From assembly GCF_012926525.1 (NCBI RefSeq), contig NZ_JABBNI010000058.1:186001-250000 (forward strand): a stretch of DNA of 64,000 bases. Direction: 5' to 3'. Origin of the DNA: Clostridium muellerianum. Lineage in GTDB: Bacteria > Bacillota > Clostridia > Clostridiales > Clostridiaceae. Below are positions 35,759 through 43,917 of this stretch, piece by piece. Under the pieces are notes generated by a model that saw only the letters and a list, made by a program, of their open reading frames with translations, had not been told where the DNA came from and ran no database searches. The stretch's first letter is position 1. Each line of letters begins with the position of its first letter. Both the position numbers and the translations under genes were made by a program.

Positions 35759-35796
35759 GTTGCAATTGTCATATATTATATATAATGGTTGCAATT
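35759..35796 (+). promoter_or_regulatory. Direct repeats around the -10 of the ABC-2 operon
   Basis: GTTGCAATT occurs at 35759-35767 and 35788-35796, flanking a TATAAT (35781-35786). The spacing is 29 bp. A regulator binding both would cover the promoter. No regulator gene is adjacent. Confidence 0.4.
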
Positions 35797-35831
35797 AACA
35801 ATTTTTAAATGTTGTTTTGGAGGAAAAGACA

Positions 35832-36557
35832 ATGATAGAAATGAAAGCTTTAAATAAAAGCTATAACGGAAATATAAAGGCAGTGGACAATTTGAATTTA
35901 ACTATACCTGATGGACAAATATTTGGATTTTTAGGTCCTAATGGAGCAGGAAAAACTACTACTATAAAAATGATTACAGGTATTATAAATCCAAACAGTG
36001 GAGATGTTTTTATAAATAATATAAATATAAAAGAAAATTCTATAGAAGCTAAAAGGAGATTTGGATTTGTTCCAGATAATCCAGATATATTTTTAAGGCT
36101 TAAAGGTATAGAATATTTAAATTTTATGGCTGATATTTATGATGTGGATAGTACAGAAAGAATAAGTAGGATAAAAAGTTTATCGGAAAGATTTGAAATG
36201 AATAAAGCTTTAAAGGATCAAATACAAAGTTATTCTCATGGGATGAGGCAAAAAATAGTTATAATTGGAGCTTTAATTCATGATCCTTCGGTATGGATAT
36301 TAGATGAGCCTATGACAGGTCTAGATCCAAAATCATCCTTTACATTAAAAGAAATGATGAGGGAACATGCAGATAAGGGTAATACTGTATTTTTTTCAAC
36401 ACATGTATTAGATGTAGCAGAAAAAATATGTGATAGATTTGCTATTATAAATAAAGGCAAAATTGTATTTAATGGAACTTTTAAAGAGCTTAAAGAAGGA
36501 TTTAAGGAAACTGAGTCCCTGGAAAATATATTTTTGGAGATGACAGAAAATGAATAA
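35832..36557 (+). CDS. ABC transporter ATP-binding protein (ABC-2 type)
   Basis: ATPase of 241 residues: Walker A GPNGAGKTTT, signature YSHGMRQKIVIIGAL, Walker B VWILDEPMTGLD, switch His in FFSTHVLDVAEKICD. It is the NatA/YxlF-like class used by ABC-2 exporters. A TTG at 35817 is in frame, but TTGGAGGA overlaps it and fits the ATG at 35832. The gene's end overlaps the permease start by 8 nt, so the two are translationally coupled. Likely exports a drug, peptide or ion; not specified by sequence. Confidence 0.92.
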   Translation: MIEMKALNKSYNGNIKAVDNLNLTIPDGQIFGFLGPNGAGKTTTIKMITGIINPNSGDVFINNINIKENSIEAKRRFGFVPDNPDIFLRLKGIEYLNFMADIYDVDSTERISRIKSLSERFEMNKALKDQIQSYSHGMRQKIVIIGALIHDPSVWILDEPMTGLDPKSSFTLKEMMREHADKGNTVFFSTHVLDVAEKICDRFAIINKGKIVFNGTFKELKEGFKETESLENIFLEMTENE

Positions 36558-38214
36558 ATATATAGTTTTAACAAAAGCTCTTTTAAAAAATGGCAATGGT
36601 TTATTAAATGGAGATAAAAAGAAAAGAATAAAAGCTATTGCTATAGCAGTAGCCGTTATTTTGGCATGTATACCAACTATAGTAGCATTTATTTATTTTA
36701 TTCAAAGTGCCTATGATTTGCTTTATAAGATAAATCAGCAGGGGTTAATTTTTTCAGTAGGAATAAGTTTTACTTTTATTTTTATATTCTTTTTTGCCAT
36801 ATTATATTCTTTGAATGTGCTATATTTTTCAAGAGATATAGAAAATTTATTACCACTACCATTAAAGCCCTGGCAGATACTGGCATCTAAATTTACTATA
36901 ACTTTATTATATGAATATCTTACTGAGGCAGTAATATTATTGCCATTGTTTATAATATATGGTTTAAAGGGAAATATGGGATTTGTATATTATGCCTATT
37001 CTGTAATATTGTTTTTAACAATACCTATAATACCTTTAAGTATGGCTAGTATTTTGAATATAGTAATTATGAGATTTACTAATATGGGCAATCATAAAGA
37101 TTTTCTTAAAATTATAGGCGGTATTTTGGCTATGGTTTTAGCCGTAGTCTTTAATGTAAAGATGCAAAATATAGGAACATCTGGAGTGAATGAAAAGCAA
37201 ATATTAAGTATGCTTAATGAAGGAAATAACTCTTTAGTTGGTATTTCAAGTAGAGTATTTCCGGGAGCTTCTCAAGCTGTCAAAGCCATAGTATTTAATG
37301 AAAGTTTTACAGGATTAAAAAATATAATATTATTTCTAATAATAACTTTATGTATTCTATTAATATTTTTAACATTAGGACAAAAGCTATATTTTAAAGG
37401 GGTAATAGGAATTTCAGAAGCACCTTCTAGAAGAAGAAAACTAAATAATGAGGATTTACAGAAGGCATCACGAAAAAGCTTGCCCATTAAATCATTAGTG
37501 ATTAAGGAATTAAAAATATTGTTTAGAACTCCTGTATATTTTATGAATTGTATTATTATGAATTTTTTATGGCCAGTATTTTTGATTATACCTTTTTTGG
37601 CAGAACCTGAAATTTTTAAAAAATTTAAAAACTTAGTTCCTTTACTTAATGATACGAAATGGATGGGGTTTATTATTGTAGTATCTTTGGCAGCAGGGGT
37701 ATTTATAACTTCAAGTAATCTTATAACTTCTACAGCTGTATCTAGAGAAGGAGAAAACTTATTTGTAAGTAAATATATTGCTGTAGGTTATGATATTCAA
37801 TTAATGGCTAAAGTTTTATCTGGAGTAATTATGGGCATGGTAGGAATAATAGCTTTGCTCCTAATGTTATTCTTTTTAATTGAACTGCCTGCATTTATAA
37901 TTCTTATAGTTTTTGTATCATCATTACCTGGAATTTTATTTTCAGCTATGTTCGGCATTATAATTGATGTTAGCTTTCCAAAATTAAATTGGGACAATGA
38001 GGTGAAAGCGGTTAAACAAAATTTTAATGGATTTATAGCCATTATGGTTGGAATAGGTGTAAGTGCACTTATAGTAATGGGGATTATGAAGTTTAATGAA
38101 GATAAATTGTTGATTGGTATGATTATACTTTTATTATTTTTAGCTTTAGACTATATATTATATAAATTTATTTCAGCTAAAGGTTCAAAGTTATTTGAAA
38201 AAATTGAAGTATAG
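36550..38214 (+). CDS. ABC-2 type permease, large
   Basis: Membrane protein of 554 residues with about 12 hydrophobic helices in two halves joined by a basic linker (SEAPSRRRKLNNEDLQKASRKSLPIKSLVIKEL, about 290-320). The segment SLNVLYFSRDIENLLPLPLKPWQILASKF is characteristic of the putative ABC exporter family of large clostridial and bacillar permeases. Partner of the ATPase encoded just upstream, overlapping by 8 nt. Substrate unknown. Confidence 0.88.
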   Translation: MNKYIVLTKALLKNGNGLLNGDKKKRIKAIAIAVAVILACIPTIVAFIYFIQSAYDLLYKINQQGLIFSVGISFTFIFIFFFAILYSLNVLYFSRDIENLLPLPLKPWQILASKFTITLLYEYLTEAVILLPLFIIYGLKGNMGFVYYAYSVILFLTIPIIPLSMASILNIVIMRFTNMGNHKDFLKIIGGILAMVLAVVFNVKMQNIGTSGVNEKQILSMLNEGNNSLVGISSRVFPGASQAVKAIVFNESFTGLKNIILFLIITLCILLIFLTLGQKLYFKGVIGISEAPSRRRKLNNEDLQKASRKSLPIKSLVIKELKILFRTPVYFMNCIIMNFLWPVFLIIPFLAEPEIFKKFKNLVPLLNDTKWMGFIIVVSLAAGVFITSSNLITSTAVSREGENLFVSKYIAVGYDIQLMAKVLSGVIMGMVGIIALLLMLFFLIELPAFIILIVFVSSLPGILFSAMFGIIIDVSFPKLNWDNEVKAVKQNFNGFIAIMVGIGVSALIVMGIMKFNEDKLLIGMIILLLFLALDYILYKFISAKGSKLFEKIEV

Positions 38215-38390
38215 TGTGGAGTAGTAATCAAAATGAAAATAATACTTAATCACATATGTTAATTATAATAGTATAATGTATTATAATATATATAATTAAG
38301 CGCTTTTCTCTTTAACTATGAGTTTTTTTAGTTAAATTTATTCAATATGCTAAAAATGACTTTATGAAATGCTAAGAGGAGTGATTGTAA

Positions 38391-38747
38391 ATGATAAAGC
38401 CATCAGAATACCATAAACAAGGTTTTACCTGTGGAGAAGCTATGATAAAAGCTTATAATGAGGAGCACAATACTGATATACCTGTAAGTCTTGGAAGTGG
38501 AATGGGAACTGGATTTACAGTGGGAAGTGTTTGTGGAGCTGTAGGAGCAGCGGCTGTAATAATAGGGTCATTAAAGGGAAGAGAAAATAGTGATGAACCT
38601 AATGATGCTAGAAAATATGCAAAGGAATTAATGCAGGGAATTAGAGAAAAGTATGGTACAGAAATTTGCAAGGATTTAAAGAAAAATGGAATTAGCTGTG
38701 CTGATATCATAGAATATACTTATGAAAGTTTAAATAAAGTAATTTAA
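38391..38747 (+). CDS. C_GCAxxG_C_C family redox protein
   Basis: Small protein of 118 residues. CGEAM near the N-terminus, VGSVCGAVGAAAVIIG in the centre (the GCAxxG-type motif, here VCGAVG) and Cys in EICKDLKKNGISCADII give the family's spaced cysteines. The family is common in anaerobes, is thought redox-active and is often linked to oxidoreductases. No defined function. Ribosome binding site AAGAGGAGTG before the ATG. Confidence 0.85.
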   Translation: MIKPSEYHKQGFTCGEAMIKAYNEEHNTDIPVSLGSGMGTGFTVGSVCGAVGAAAVIIGSLKGRENSDEPNDARKYAKELMQGIREKYGTEICKDLKKNGISCADIIEYTYESLNKVI

Positions 38748-38749
38748 CT

Positions 38750-38778
38750 ATGTAGAAGTCTTTCTACATGATTTTTTT
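38750..38778 (+). terminator. Terminator of the C_GCAxxG_C_C gene
   Basis: ATGTAGAA-GTCT-TTCTACAT (8 bp, 4-nt loop) followed by GATTTTTTT, 3 nt after the stop codon. Confidence 0.88.
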
Positions 38779-38790
38779 ATAAGGCATTTT

Positions 38791-38929
38791 CAAAAAATAA
38801 CAAGACCAAATGTTAGTCTATTTTTGTAATACTGCGTGGACAGAACCCTTAGATAGCTTAAGCTTATGTGGAACCTGTCTCCTTGTCTTACAGAAAATAT
38901 CCGTTGCATATTGGTCTTATTATTTTTTT
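38791..38929 (+). repeat. Dispersed structured element E1, copy b
   Basis: 139 bp, about 80 percent identical to copy a (read on the minus strand) and lower but clear to copy c. Terminal arms AACAAGACCAAATG and CATATTGGTCTTATT pair. Inner helix ATTTTTGTAA/TTACAGAAAAT, then ACTGCGTGGACAGAACCC opposite GGAACCTGTCTCC. It ends in a T-run. It starts 13 nt after an independent terminator, so it is not simply the 3' end of the upstream gene. Confidence 0.75.
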
Positions 38930-39042
38930 CAAATACTTAAACTATTTTAATTTTTAAATTTAGTAATAAGCTGATATAATTTTACGTAAGGATATTAACG
39001 TAAATATGTAAAAAAGTATAAAAAGAAAGGAAGTGAATTTTA

Positions 39043-39096
39043 GTGAGGGGTCAATACATACAGTATACTCTTTCACTAAAGATATACAATGAATAA
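39043..39096 (+). CDS. Possible 17-residue leader peptide overlapping the reductase-like gene
   Basis: GTG at 39043 behind AAAGGAAGTG starts MRGQYIQYTLSLKIYNE, which stops at TAA 39094-39096 inside codons 2-3 of the next gene (ATG 39089). The downstream ATG has no ribosome binding site of its own. TTTAGTGA/TCACTAAA (8 bp) would fold across the leader. The arrangement suggests translational coupling. The peptide itself may have no function. Confidence 0.4.
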   Translation: MRGQYIQYTLSLKIYNE

Positions 39097-39934
39097 GGAA
39101 CAAATAGCACAGTTAAAGCTTGAAGGATTTATTAATCAGAGAGATACTATATATTTTACATTAAGAATTATAGCTGTATCAGGAATTATGTCATCATCTG
39201 AAATGGAGAAGGTTTTAAGTATTGCAAATAAATATGGAAGAGGATATATAAGTTTTACAACGCGATTAGGAATTGAAATTCCCTGGATAAAAGAAGAAGA
39301 TATAGAAAGGGTAAAAGAAGATTTGAAAGCATTCAATTTAAAGTCTGGAGGTACTGGAAAAAAAGTAAGACCTATTGTTTCATGTAAGGGTACAGTATGT
39401 ACTCATGGATTAATAGATACTCAAGGAATATGCAGTAAATTACATGAAAAATTTTTTGCACAGGATTTACCAGCTAAGTTTAAAATAGGAATAGTAGGTT
39501 GCCCTAATAATTGTGCTAAAACTCAATTAAATGATCTTGGATTTATGGGACAAAGACTTCCTAAGTTTGAAGAAAGTAAATGCAAAGCTTGTGGAGCTTG
39601 CATAAAAGTATGTAAATCAGGTGCTTTAGATAAAGTAGATGGCAAAACAAAGGTTTACTCAGAAAAGTGCTTAGGTTGTGGTAAATGTATAAATGCTTGT
39701 CATTTTAATGCTATGGAAACTAGCAAAGAAGGAGTAGCAGTATTTTTAGGTGGGAAGTTTGGAAGAAAATATAAAATTGGAGACAAGCTACATACTATTT
39801 TTAAAGTAGATGAAATGGAGGAAGTAACACAAAAAGTATTAGATTATTATACTGAAAATGGCAATAGCGGTGAAAGATTTGGAGATATGATAGATAGAAT
39901 AGGGATAGAAAATATAAGAAATGAATTAGTATAG
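39089..39934 (+). CDS. Sulfite/nitrite reductase-like protein with two ferredoxin clusters
   Basis: Protein of 281 residues. N-terminal ferredoxin-like half-domain of sirohaem reductases (about 15-85: RGYISFTTRLGIEIPWI). The haem/4Fe-4S region has SCKGTVCTHG (about 109-118) and VGCPNNCAKTQ (about 145-155). An inserted 2x[4Fe-4S] ferredoxin follows (CKACGACIKVCKSGAL and CLGCGKCINACHFNAM). It resembles the small single-repeat anaerobic sulfite reductase family with inserted ferredoxin (AsrC/Fsr-C-like), not a full assimilatory enzyme of 550 residues. Its role in sulfite or nitrite reduction is inference. Probably translated by coupling to a leader peptide. Confidence 0.82.
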   Translation: MNKEQIAQLKLEGFINQRDTIYFTLRIIAVSGIMSSSEMEKVLSIANKYGRGYISFTTRLGIEIPWIKEEDIERVKEDLKAFNLKSGGTGKKVRPIVSCKGTVCTHGLIDTQGICSKLHEKFFAQDLPAKFKIGIVGCPNNCAKTQLNDLGFMGQRLPKFEESKCKACGACIKVCKSGALDKVDGKTKVYSEKCLGCGKCINACHFNAMETSKEGVAVFLGGKFGRKYKIGDKLHTIFKVDEMEEVTQKVLDYYTENGNSGERFGDMIDRIGIENIRNELV

Positions 39935-40404
39935 TAATAAGGTAAAATCATGTATAAAAACTTTGCATAGTCCTTTTAAATATTTTAACTATAAATACAT
40001 AGTGTAAGAAAAGGTTTAACTATGTTAATAGATAAAAAGGATGTAAAGAGTAAGTTATTAAAACTATTGATGAATCTTACTTATTAAGGAAGGAGATATC
40101 GCACTAAGAATAAGCATTACAATATATTAATTTTGTTATTTACAAAGTAATATATTGTATATAAATTTCTTAATGCGATAAATTCTTTCCTTTAAAACTT
40201 TATATGTAAAATTTTTACTTGAAAAACATGTTAGTTAAATGCTAAACTAGTAAAGGTTTTGAATTTTTTGATTTATGAGGGGGTGTATGTAATATTTAAC
40301 ACTTTTAAAAATAATGTCCTTAATTATTAAAAGATAGGCATTAAGGAATATTATTATAAATAGGAACTATGTTAAAATTCAAGTAATAGAAAGAAGAGAT
40401 ACAA
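39935..40404. other. Intergenic region with element E2a
   Basis: 470 bp. Holds element E2 copy a (40086-40192). Before it is a 21-codon open frame at 40022-40087 of doubtful meaning, after it AT-rich sequence and the GGGGGTG at about 40280. No convincing gene. Confidence 0.4.
40086..40192 (+). repeat. Dispersed hairpin element E2, copy a
   Basis: 107-bp near-palindrome. Left arm AAGGAA-GGAGATATCGCACTAA pairs with TTAATGCGATAAATTC-TTTCCTT. The next segments AATAAGCATTACAATATATTA and AATATATTGTATATAAATT continue the stem to a central TTTGTTATTTAC loop. It aligns along its length with copy b at 53350-53457. Arm differences are compensated (ATCGCA/TGCGAT here, TATGCA/TGCATA in copy b). Confidence 0.7.
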
Positions 40405-41994
40405 TTGATTAAAACATTAAAAAAGCTTTTTATATTTGCATTTGTTGTTGTAATTTATCAATTGAATTCATATAATTTGGTAATGGCTAGTAATGTTTCT
40501 ACTGAATCTAAAATTCAAGTTACTTCAGTTAATGACAAATCTAAACATTCAATGGAACAAAATTCAATTAAACCTATAGAAGCACACAATATATCTAAAG
40601 CCCAAATATCAAGTGATTCATCTGATGCTTCAAAATTAGATGGTAATATTGCTTTTTCAACATCCAATTTAAACAATGTTGAAAACGTACCTATAAATAA
40701 AATTTGGACAATAGAATTTAATCAGACTATGAATCTATCTTCTGCTAAAAATAGCATAAAGATTATAGATAAAAAAACTAACAAGGAAGTACCTGTAAGT
40801 ATATCCTTAGATAAAAATGATTTTTGTGTAGTTATATCAAGCATATCTTCTTATGCTTATGATAATTATTATACGTTAAGTATAGATGGTAATTTAAAAT
40901 CTGATAAGAATAAAATTTTAAAAACTCCTGTTAGCATGGATTTTAAAACTGCTTCAATGCCAGCTGTAAATAAAATAACATCAATAGATAATATAAATGC
41001 ATCTATAAAACAGGGAGATAGCTATAAACTACCTGATGAAGTAACTGCAAATATGTCTAATGGAGAAAAAAGACAAGTAAAAGTTAATTGGGACAAGCAT
41101 TCAGATAACTTAAATGTATCAGGAACTTATGTTTATCAAGGCTATGTTGAAGGATACGATAAAAAAGTAACTTTAAATTTAACCATAAGTTCTTCTAGTA
41201 CAAGTACTAACACTAATACAAATAATAATAACAATACTAATACTAATGATAATAATAAAAATACATTATCAAGTATCAGTACTACAACTGCATGGATATG
41301 GCAGCTTCAAAATCAAGTAGATACATATGGTGGTATAGATAATTTAATATCAAAATTAAAATCTTTAGGAATAACTAATGTGTGTGTTAAATACAATGAA
41401 GGTGAAAGAGCTACTGGCGGTGGTATGAATTTTAGAGGCGATTTTTTAAAGTATGTAGATAATTTTAAAAAAGCAGGATTTAAAGTAGGTACTTGGGGAT
41501 TTAATCATTTTAATAATGTTGAAGGTGAAGCGAATTTAATAATAGATGCTGTTAAGAACAGTGATTATTATGTTTTTGATGTTGAAGATGCAGTAATAGG
41601 TAAAACAGAGCAGTCAGAAAAAGTATGCCAACTTGTAAGAAATCAATGTCCAAATGCTGTTCTTGGTTATACTTCTTATCCAATAGCAAGTTATCATCAG
41701 GATATAGCTTATTCAGTGTTTAACAAATACTGTGATTTTTCTGCACCTCAATGTTATTGGGGAGAAATGAAGTGGCCAATTAAAAAATGCATGGATAAAA
41801 TGATTCAGGATTATAAAAATTACGGATTGGACAAGCCAATATTTCCATTAGTACAAACCTATGATGTGTATTATAGTGATTATGCTGATTATGCTGCATA
41901 TAAATTTAAATGCACTGGATTGTGGTCATTTGATGAAATAGGTGCTACATGCATAGATTTTTTAAAGTGTGAAGGAAGTAAATTAAATAACTAA
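40405..41994 (+). CDS. Secreted protein with Ig-like domains and TIM-barrel-like C-terminus
   Basis: Exported protein of 529 residues. Signal peptide 1-28. A Ser/Lys-rich stretch precedes an SbsA-type Ig-like domain (about 78-180: VPINKIWTIEFNQTMNLSSAKNSIKI). A Big_4-like domain (about 190-260: PAVNKITSIDNINASIKQGDSYKLPDEV, then GTYVYQGYVEGY) follows, then an Asn/Thr linker (about 262-282). The C-terminal 240 residues look like a (beta/alpha)8 barrel (ITTAWIWQLQNQ replaced here by TTTAWIWQLQNQ; FKVGTWGFNHFNN; YYVFDVEDA; ILGYTSYPIASYHQ). Barrel acidic residues (VFDVEDA) could be catalytic, as in GH25-like lysozymes, but no family is certain. Start is TTG after AGAAGAGA. Confidence 0.65.
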   Translation: MIKTLKKLFIFAFVVVIYQLNSYNLVMASNVSTESKIQVTSVNDKSKHSMEQNSIKPIEAHNISKAQISSDSSDASKLDGNIAFSTSNLNNVENVPINKIWTIEFNQTMNLSSAKNSIKIIDKKTNKEVPVSISLDKNDFCVVISSISSYAYDNYYTLSIDGNLKSDKNKILKTPVSMDFKTASMPAVNKITSIDNINASIKQGDSYKLPDEVTANMSNGEKRQVKVNWDKHSDNLNVSGTYVYQGYVEGYDKKVTLNLTISSSSTSTNTNTNNNNNTNTNDNNKNTLSSISTTTAWIWQLQNQVDTYGGIDNLISKLKSLGITNVCVKYNEGERATGGGMNFRGDFLKYVDNFKKAGFKVGTWGFNHFNNVEGEANLIIDAVKNSDYYVFDVEDAVIGKTEQSEKVCQLVRNQCPNAVLGYTSYPIASYHQDIAYSVFNKYCDFSAPQCYWGEMKWPIKKCMDKMIQDYKNYGLDKPIFPLVQTYDVYYSDYADYAAYKFKCTGLWSFDEIGATCIDFLKCEGSKLNN

Positions 41995-42013
41995 AATTGC
42001 AAATGAAAAAGTA

Positions 42014-42046
42014 TCCTTGGAGGATTAAAACTCCTTAGGTTTTTAT
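42014..42046 (+). terminator. Terminator 1 after the Ig/TIM-barrel gene
   Basis: CCTTGGAG pairs with CTCCTTAGG with small bulges, followed by TTTTT. Confidence 0.6.
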
Positions 42047-42051
42047 ATTAG

Positions 42052-42096
42052 ATAACAAAAGGCTTCAGAATTGATTTAGGGGCCTTTTGTTATTTC
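42052..42096 (+). terminator. Terminator 2 after the Ig/TIM-barrel gene
   Basis: ATAACAAAAGGC (42052-42063) pairs with GCCTTTTGTTAT (42082-42093), 12 bp. It lies just behind the first hairpin. Confidence 0.6.
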
Positions 42097-42103
42097 AGTA
42101 ATT

Positions 42104-42236
42104 ATGGATGAATTTTATGCAGAGGAAAAATTAAATGATAACTATTCAGCTACAGTAGAAGATATTTGGATAAACACCATTATGGAGAGATTCTAAGAGG
42201 CGAAAGAATAAAAGGAGTTTTTAAAGTGCAGTATGT
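42104..42236 (+). pseudogene. Frameshifted coding remnant of unknown family
   Basis: One frame codes MDEFYAEEKLNDNYSATVED before closing at 42194. From about 42165 a second frame codes LDKHHYGEILRGERIKGVFK-VQYV-stop. Composition and continuity look like one old gene with a frameshift, but there is no recognisable family and no ribosome binding site. Confidence 0.3.
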
Positions 42237-42315
42237 TTGAATTATTTAGATTATGTGGTATAATTTTTCTAAAGATTAAGTTAAGCTGTATGTTAGTATG
42301 AATTAAAATAAATTG

Positions 42316-42333
42316 GTGTACAAGTAAGTACAC
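42316..42333 (+). promoter_or_regulatory. Inverted repeat upstream of a hypothetical gene
   Basis: GTGTAC-AAGTAA-GTACAC, perfect 6-bp arms, 28 bp before the start at 42362 and about 50 bp after a TATAAT (about 42259). Possible operator or small hairpin. Confidence 0.35.
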
Positions 42334-42361
42334 TAGATATAGATAAGAGGTGGGGAAAGAT

Positions 42362-42721
42362 ATGTTAAAGAATATAGATTTAAATAGTTTAGAAAAAGCA
42401 CTTATTGAAGAAATTAAATTGAGCCTAGAGGAAGCGTCTAATGGAGCAAAATTATTAATAAATGAATTAGATACTATTTTTGAGAAATCCCTTAAGGATT
42501 GGTCAGAAAAAAGAGAATACACAAATGTAAAAGTTAAAAAGATTGATATTTTTTCACTAATGCATTATGGAGAATTAAATTATGTACAGTCTATTAGGCT
42601 TTTAAATGAATATTATTTAGATAGAATTCCCCAAAAACATTTAGAAATTATAGAAAATACAAAAAAAGAGCAGCGTAATGATCATTTTTGGAAAACTCTT
42701 TATTTAATAATGTTCTCATAA
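42362..42721 (+). CDS. Hypothetical protein, 119 residues
   Basis: Not recognised. Soluble, helical, charged protein (LNSLEKALIEEIKLSLEEASNGAKLLINELDTIFEKSLKDW), no Cys, no membrane helix, no signal peptide. An upstream GTG is in frame, but AGAGGTGG is 8 nt before the ATG at 42362, which decides the start. It stands alone between two terminators. An inverted repeat upstream could be an operator. Confidence 0.65.
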   Translation: MLKNIDLNSLEKALIEEIKLSLEEASNGAKLLINELDTIFEKSLKDWSEKREYTNVKVKKIDIFSLMHYGELNYVQSIRLLNEYYLDRIPQKHLEIIENTKKEQRNDHFWKTLYLIMFS

Positions 42722-42746
42722 ATGTAATAAGGGACGATTATTAGAA

Positions 42747-42781
42747 TGCCATATTATTTAATAAATTTTGTGGCGTTTTTA
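42747..42781 (+). terminator. Terminator of the hypothetical gene
   Basis: ATGCCA pairs with TGGCGT (one G-T) around an AT-rich interior, followed by TTTTT. Confidence 0.5.
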
Positions 42782-42840
42782 TGTTGTAATTCGAAGAATA
42801 TATAAGCGGAATTATTGATGTAAAAGGAGATTAAGGTTAT

Positions 42841-43803
42841 ATGCAAAGTTGGTCAAGTAATATAAATTATTATGAGCTATCAGATAAATATTGTATTGTA
42901 AAAGCTAATCCACAAGAATTTGCAATATACGAATCAGTTTATGGTGATAAAGTTTATAATAGATTTGCAGTTAAGCATTGGGATTTACGGTTGGCAATAA
43001 GCCTTGATAACCCTTTTGCAAAGTATGAAAGCTTTTATTGGATAAAAGCTGGTGAACTCAGAATAGGTGGAGTACTAATAGAACCTAATGTACTATCGCG
43101 TTTATTTATCATTCCACCATTTACAAACTTATTTGAAATAATAAAATTATTAAAAAAGTTATTGATTGAATGGTCGGATTCTAGCAAAAACATATATGCT
43201 TATCAAATTTCTAAAGAACAATCTCAATATTTTGAAATGCTTGGCTTTTGGGCAGATAAAAATAGAAGATGGATGATGAGACCTACTGAAGTTTTTGATT
43301 TTGACTATGATAACACTATAATAGTAAAAACTCCAGAAGAGAGTAACAATGAAGAAATTGCTAAGCTATTTTATGAAAGTTTTCGTGGAGGTATAGATTA
43401 TCAGTATGCTGCTAAACAAGATGGACAGGAATGTACGTATGATGGTTATCTAAGTGAAGTAAATGAGTATTTTAACATATGTACTGAAGAAATACTACGT
43501 GAAGCATCTACACTTATATATGACAAAGCAGAGAAGAAATTAATTGGTGCTTGTCTTGTAGCATGTATTGAGGAGTGGCCTTTAGTATATACTATTGGGG
43601 TTAATCCTTCATATAGAGGAAATCATCTGGCAACAACAATGATTAAAAAGGCACTAACTGTTTTAAATAATAATCAATATACTATTTTACGATTATTTGT
43701 AACAGTAGGAAATTTTTCGGAATCAGTTTATTACGAACTTGGTTTCGTTCCAGGGGCTGAATTTAAAAGATTTTATATACCAGCATTAATTAGGCAAGAA
43801 TGA
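42841..43803 (+). CDS. GNAT acetyltransferase with two GNAT-like domains
   Basis: Protein of 320 residues. The C-terminal domain (about 155-318) is a complete GNAT fold with the acetyl-CoA loop VNPSYRGNHLATTMIKKAL (the R/Q-x-x-G-x-G/A motif as RGNHLA) and the tail SVYYELGFVPG. The N-terminal half resembles a degenerate GNAT domain (QISKEQSQYFEMLGFWADKNRRWMMRP). Such tandem forms occur in mycothiol-synthase-like and aminoglycoside N-acetyltransferase-like families. Substrate unknown. AAGGAGA lies before the ATG. Confidence 0.8.
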   Translation: MQSWSSNINYYELSDKYCIVKANPQEFAIYESVYGDKVYNRFAVKHWDLRLAISLDNPFAKYESFYWIKAGELRIGGVLIEPNVLSRLFIIPPFTNLFEIIKLLKKLLIEWSDSSKNIYAYQISKEQSQYFEMLGFWADKNRRWMMRPTEVFDFDYDNTIIVKTPEESNNEEIAKLFYESFRGGIDYQYAAKQDGQECTYDGYLSEVNEYFNICTEEILREASTLIYDKAEKKLIGACLVACIEEWPLVYTIGVNPSYRGNHLATTMIKKALTVLNNNQYTILRLFVTVGNFSESVYYELGFVPGAEFKRFYIPALIRQE

Positions 43804-43917
43804 ATAATTAATAGTTAATATGAATTTTTTTCTGTTACACTAAAAAAGCATCTTTTACTATTAACTCTTAACTATTAGTTCTTACCTTATGAAGCTTTGA
43901 TTTGCGATATACTTATC

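Noticed and set aside
40022-40087. 21-codon open frame MLIDKKDVKSKLLKLLMNLTY
   Set aside because: Weak AAAAGG site only, no family, and the stop lies in the first bases of element E2a; chance frames of this size are common in AT-rich DNA.
43800-43917. Repeated TTAACTATTA-like words as an operator or repeat array
   Set aside because: Short, irregular, AT-only matches; no consistent period or dyad.
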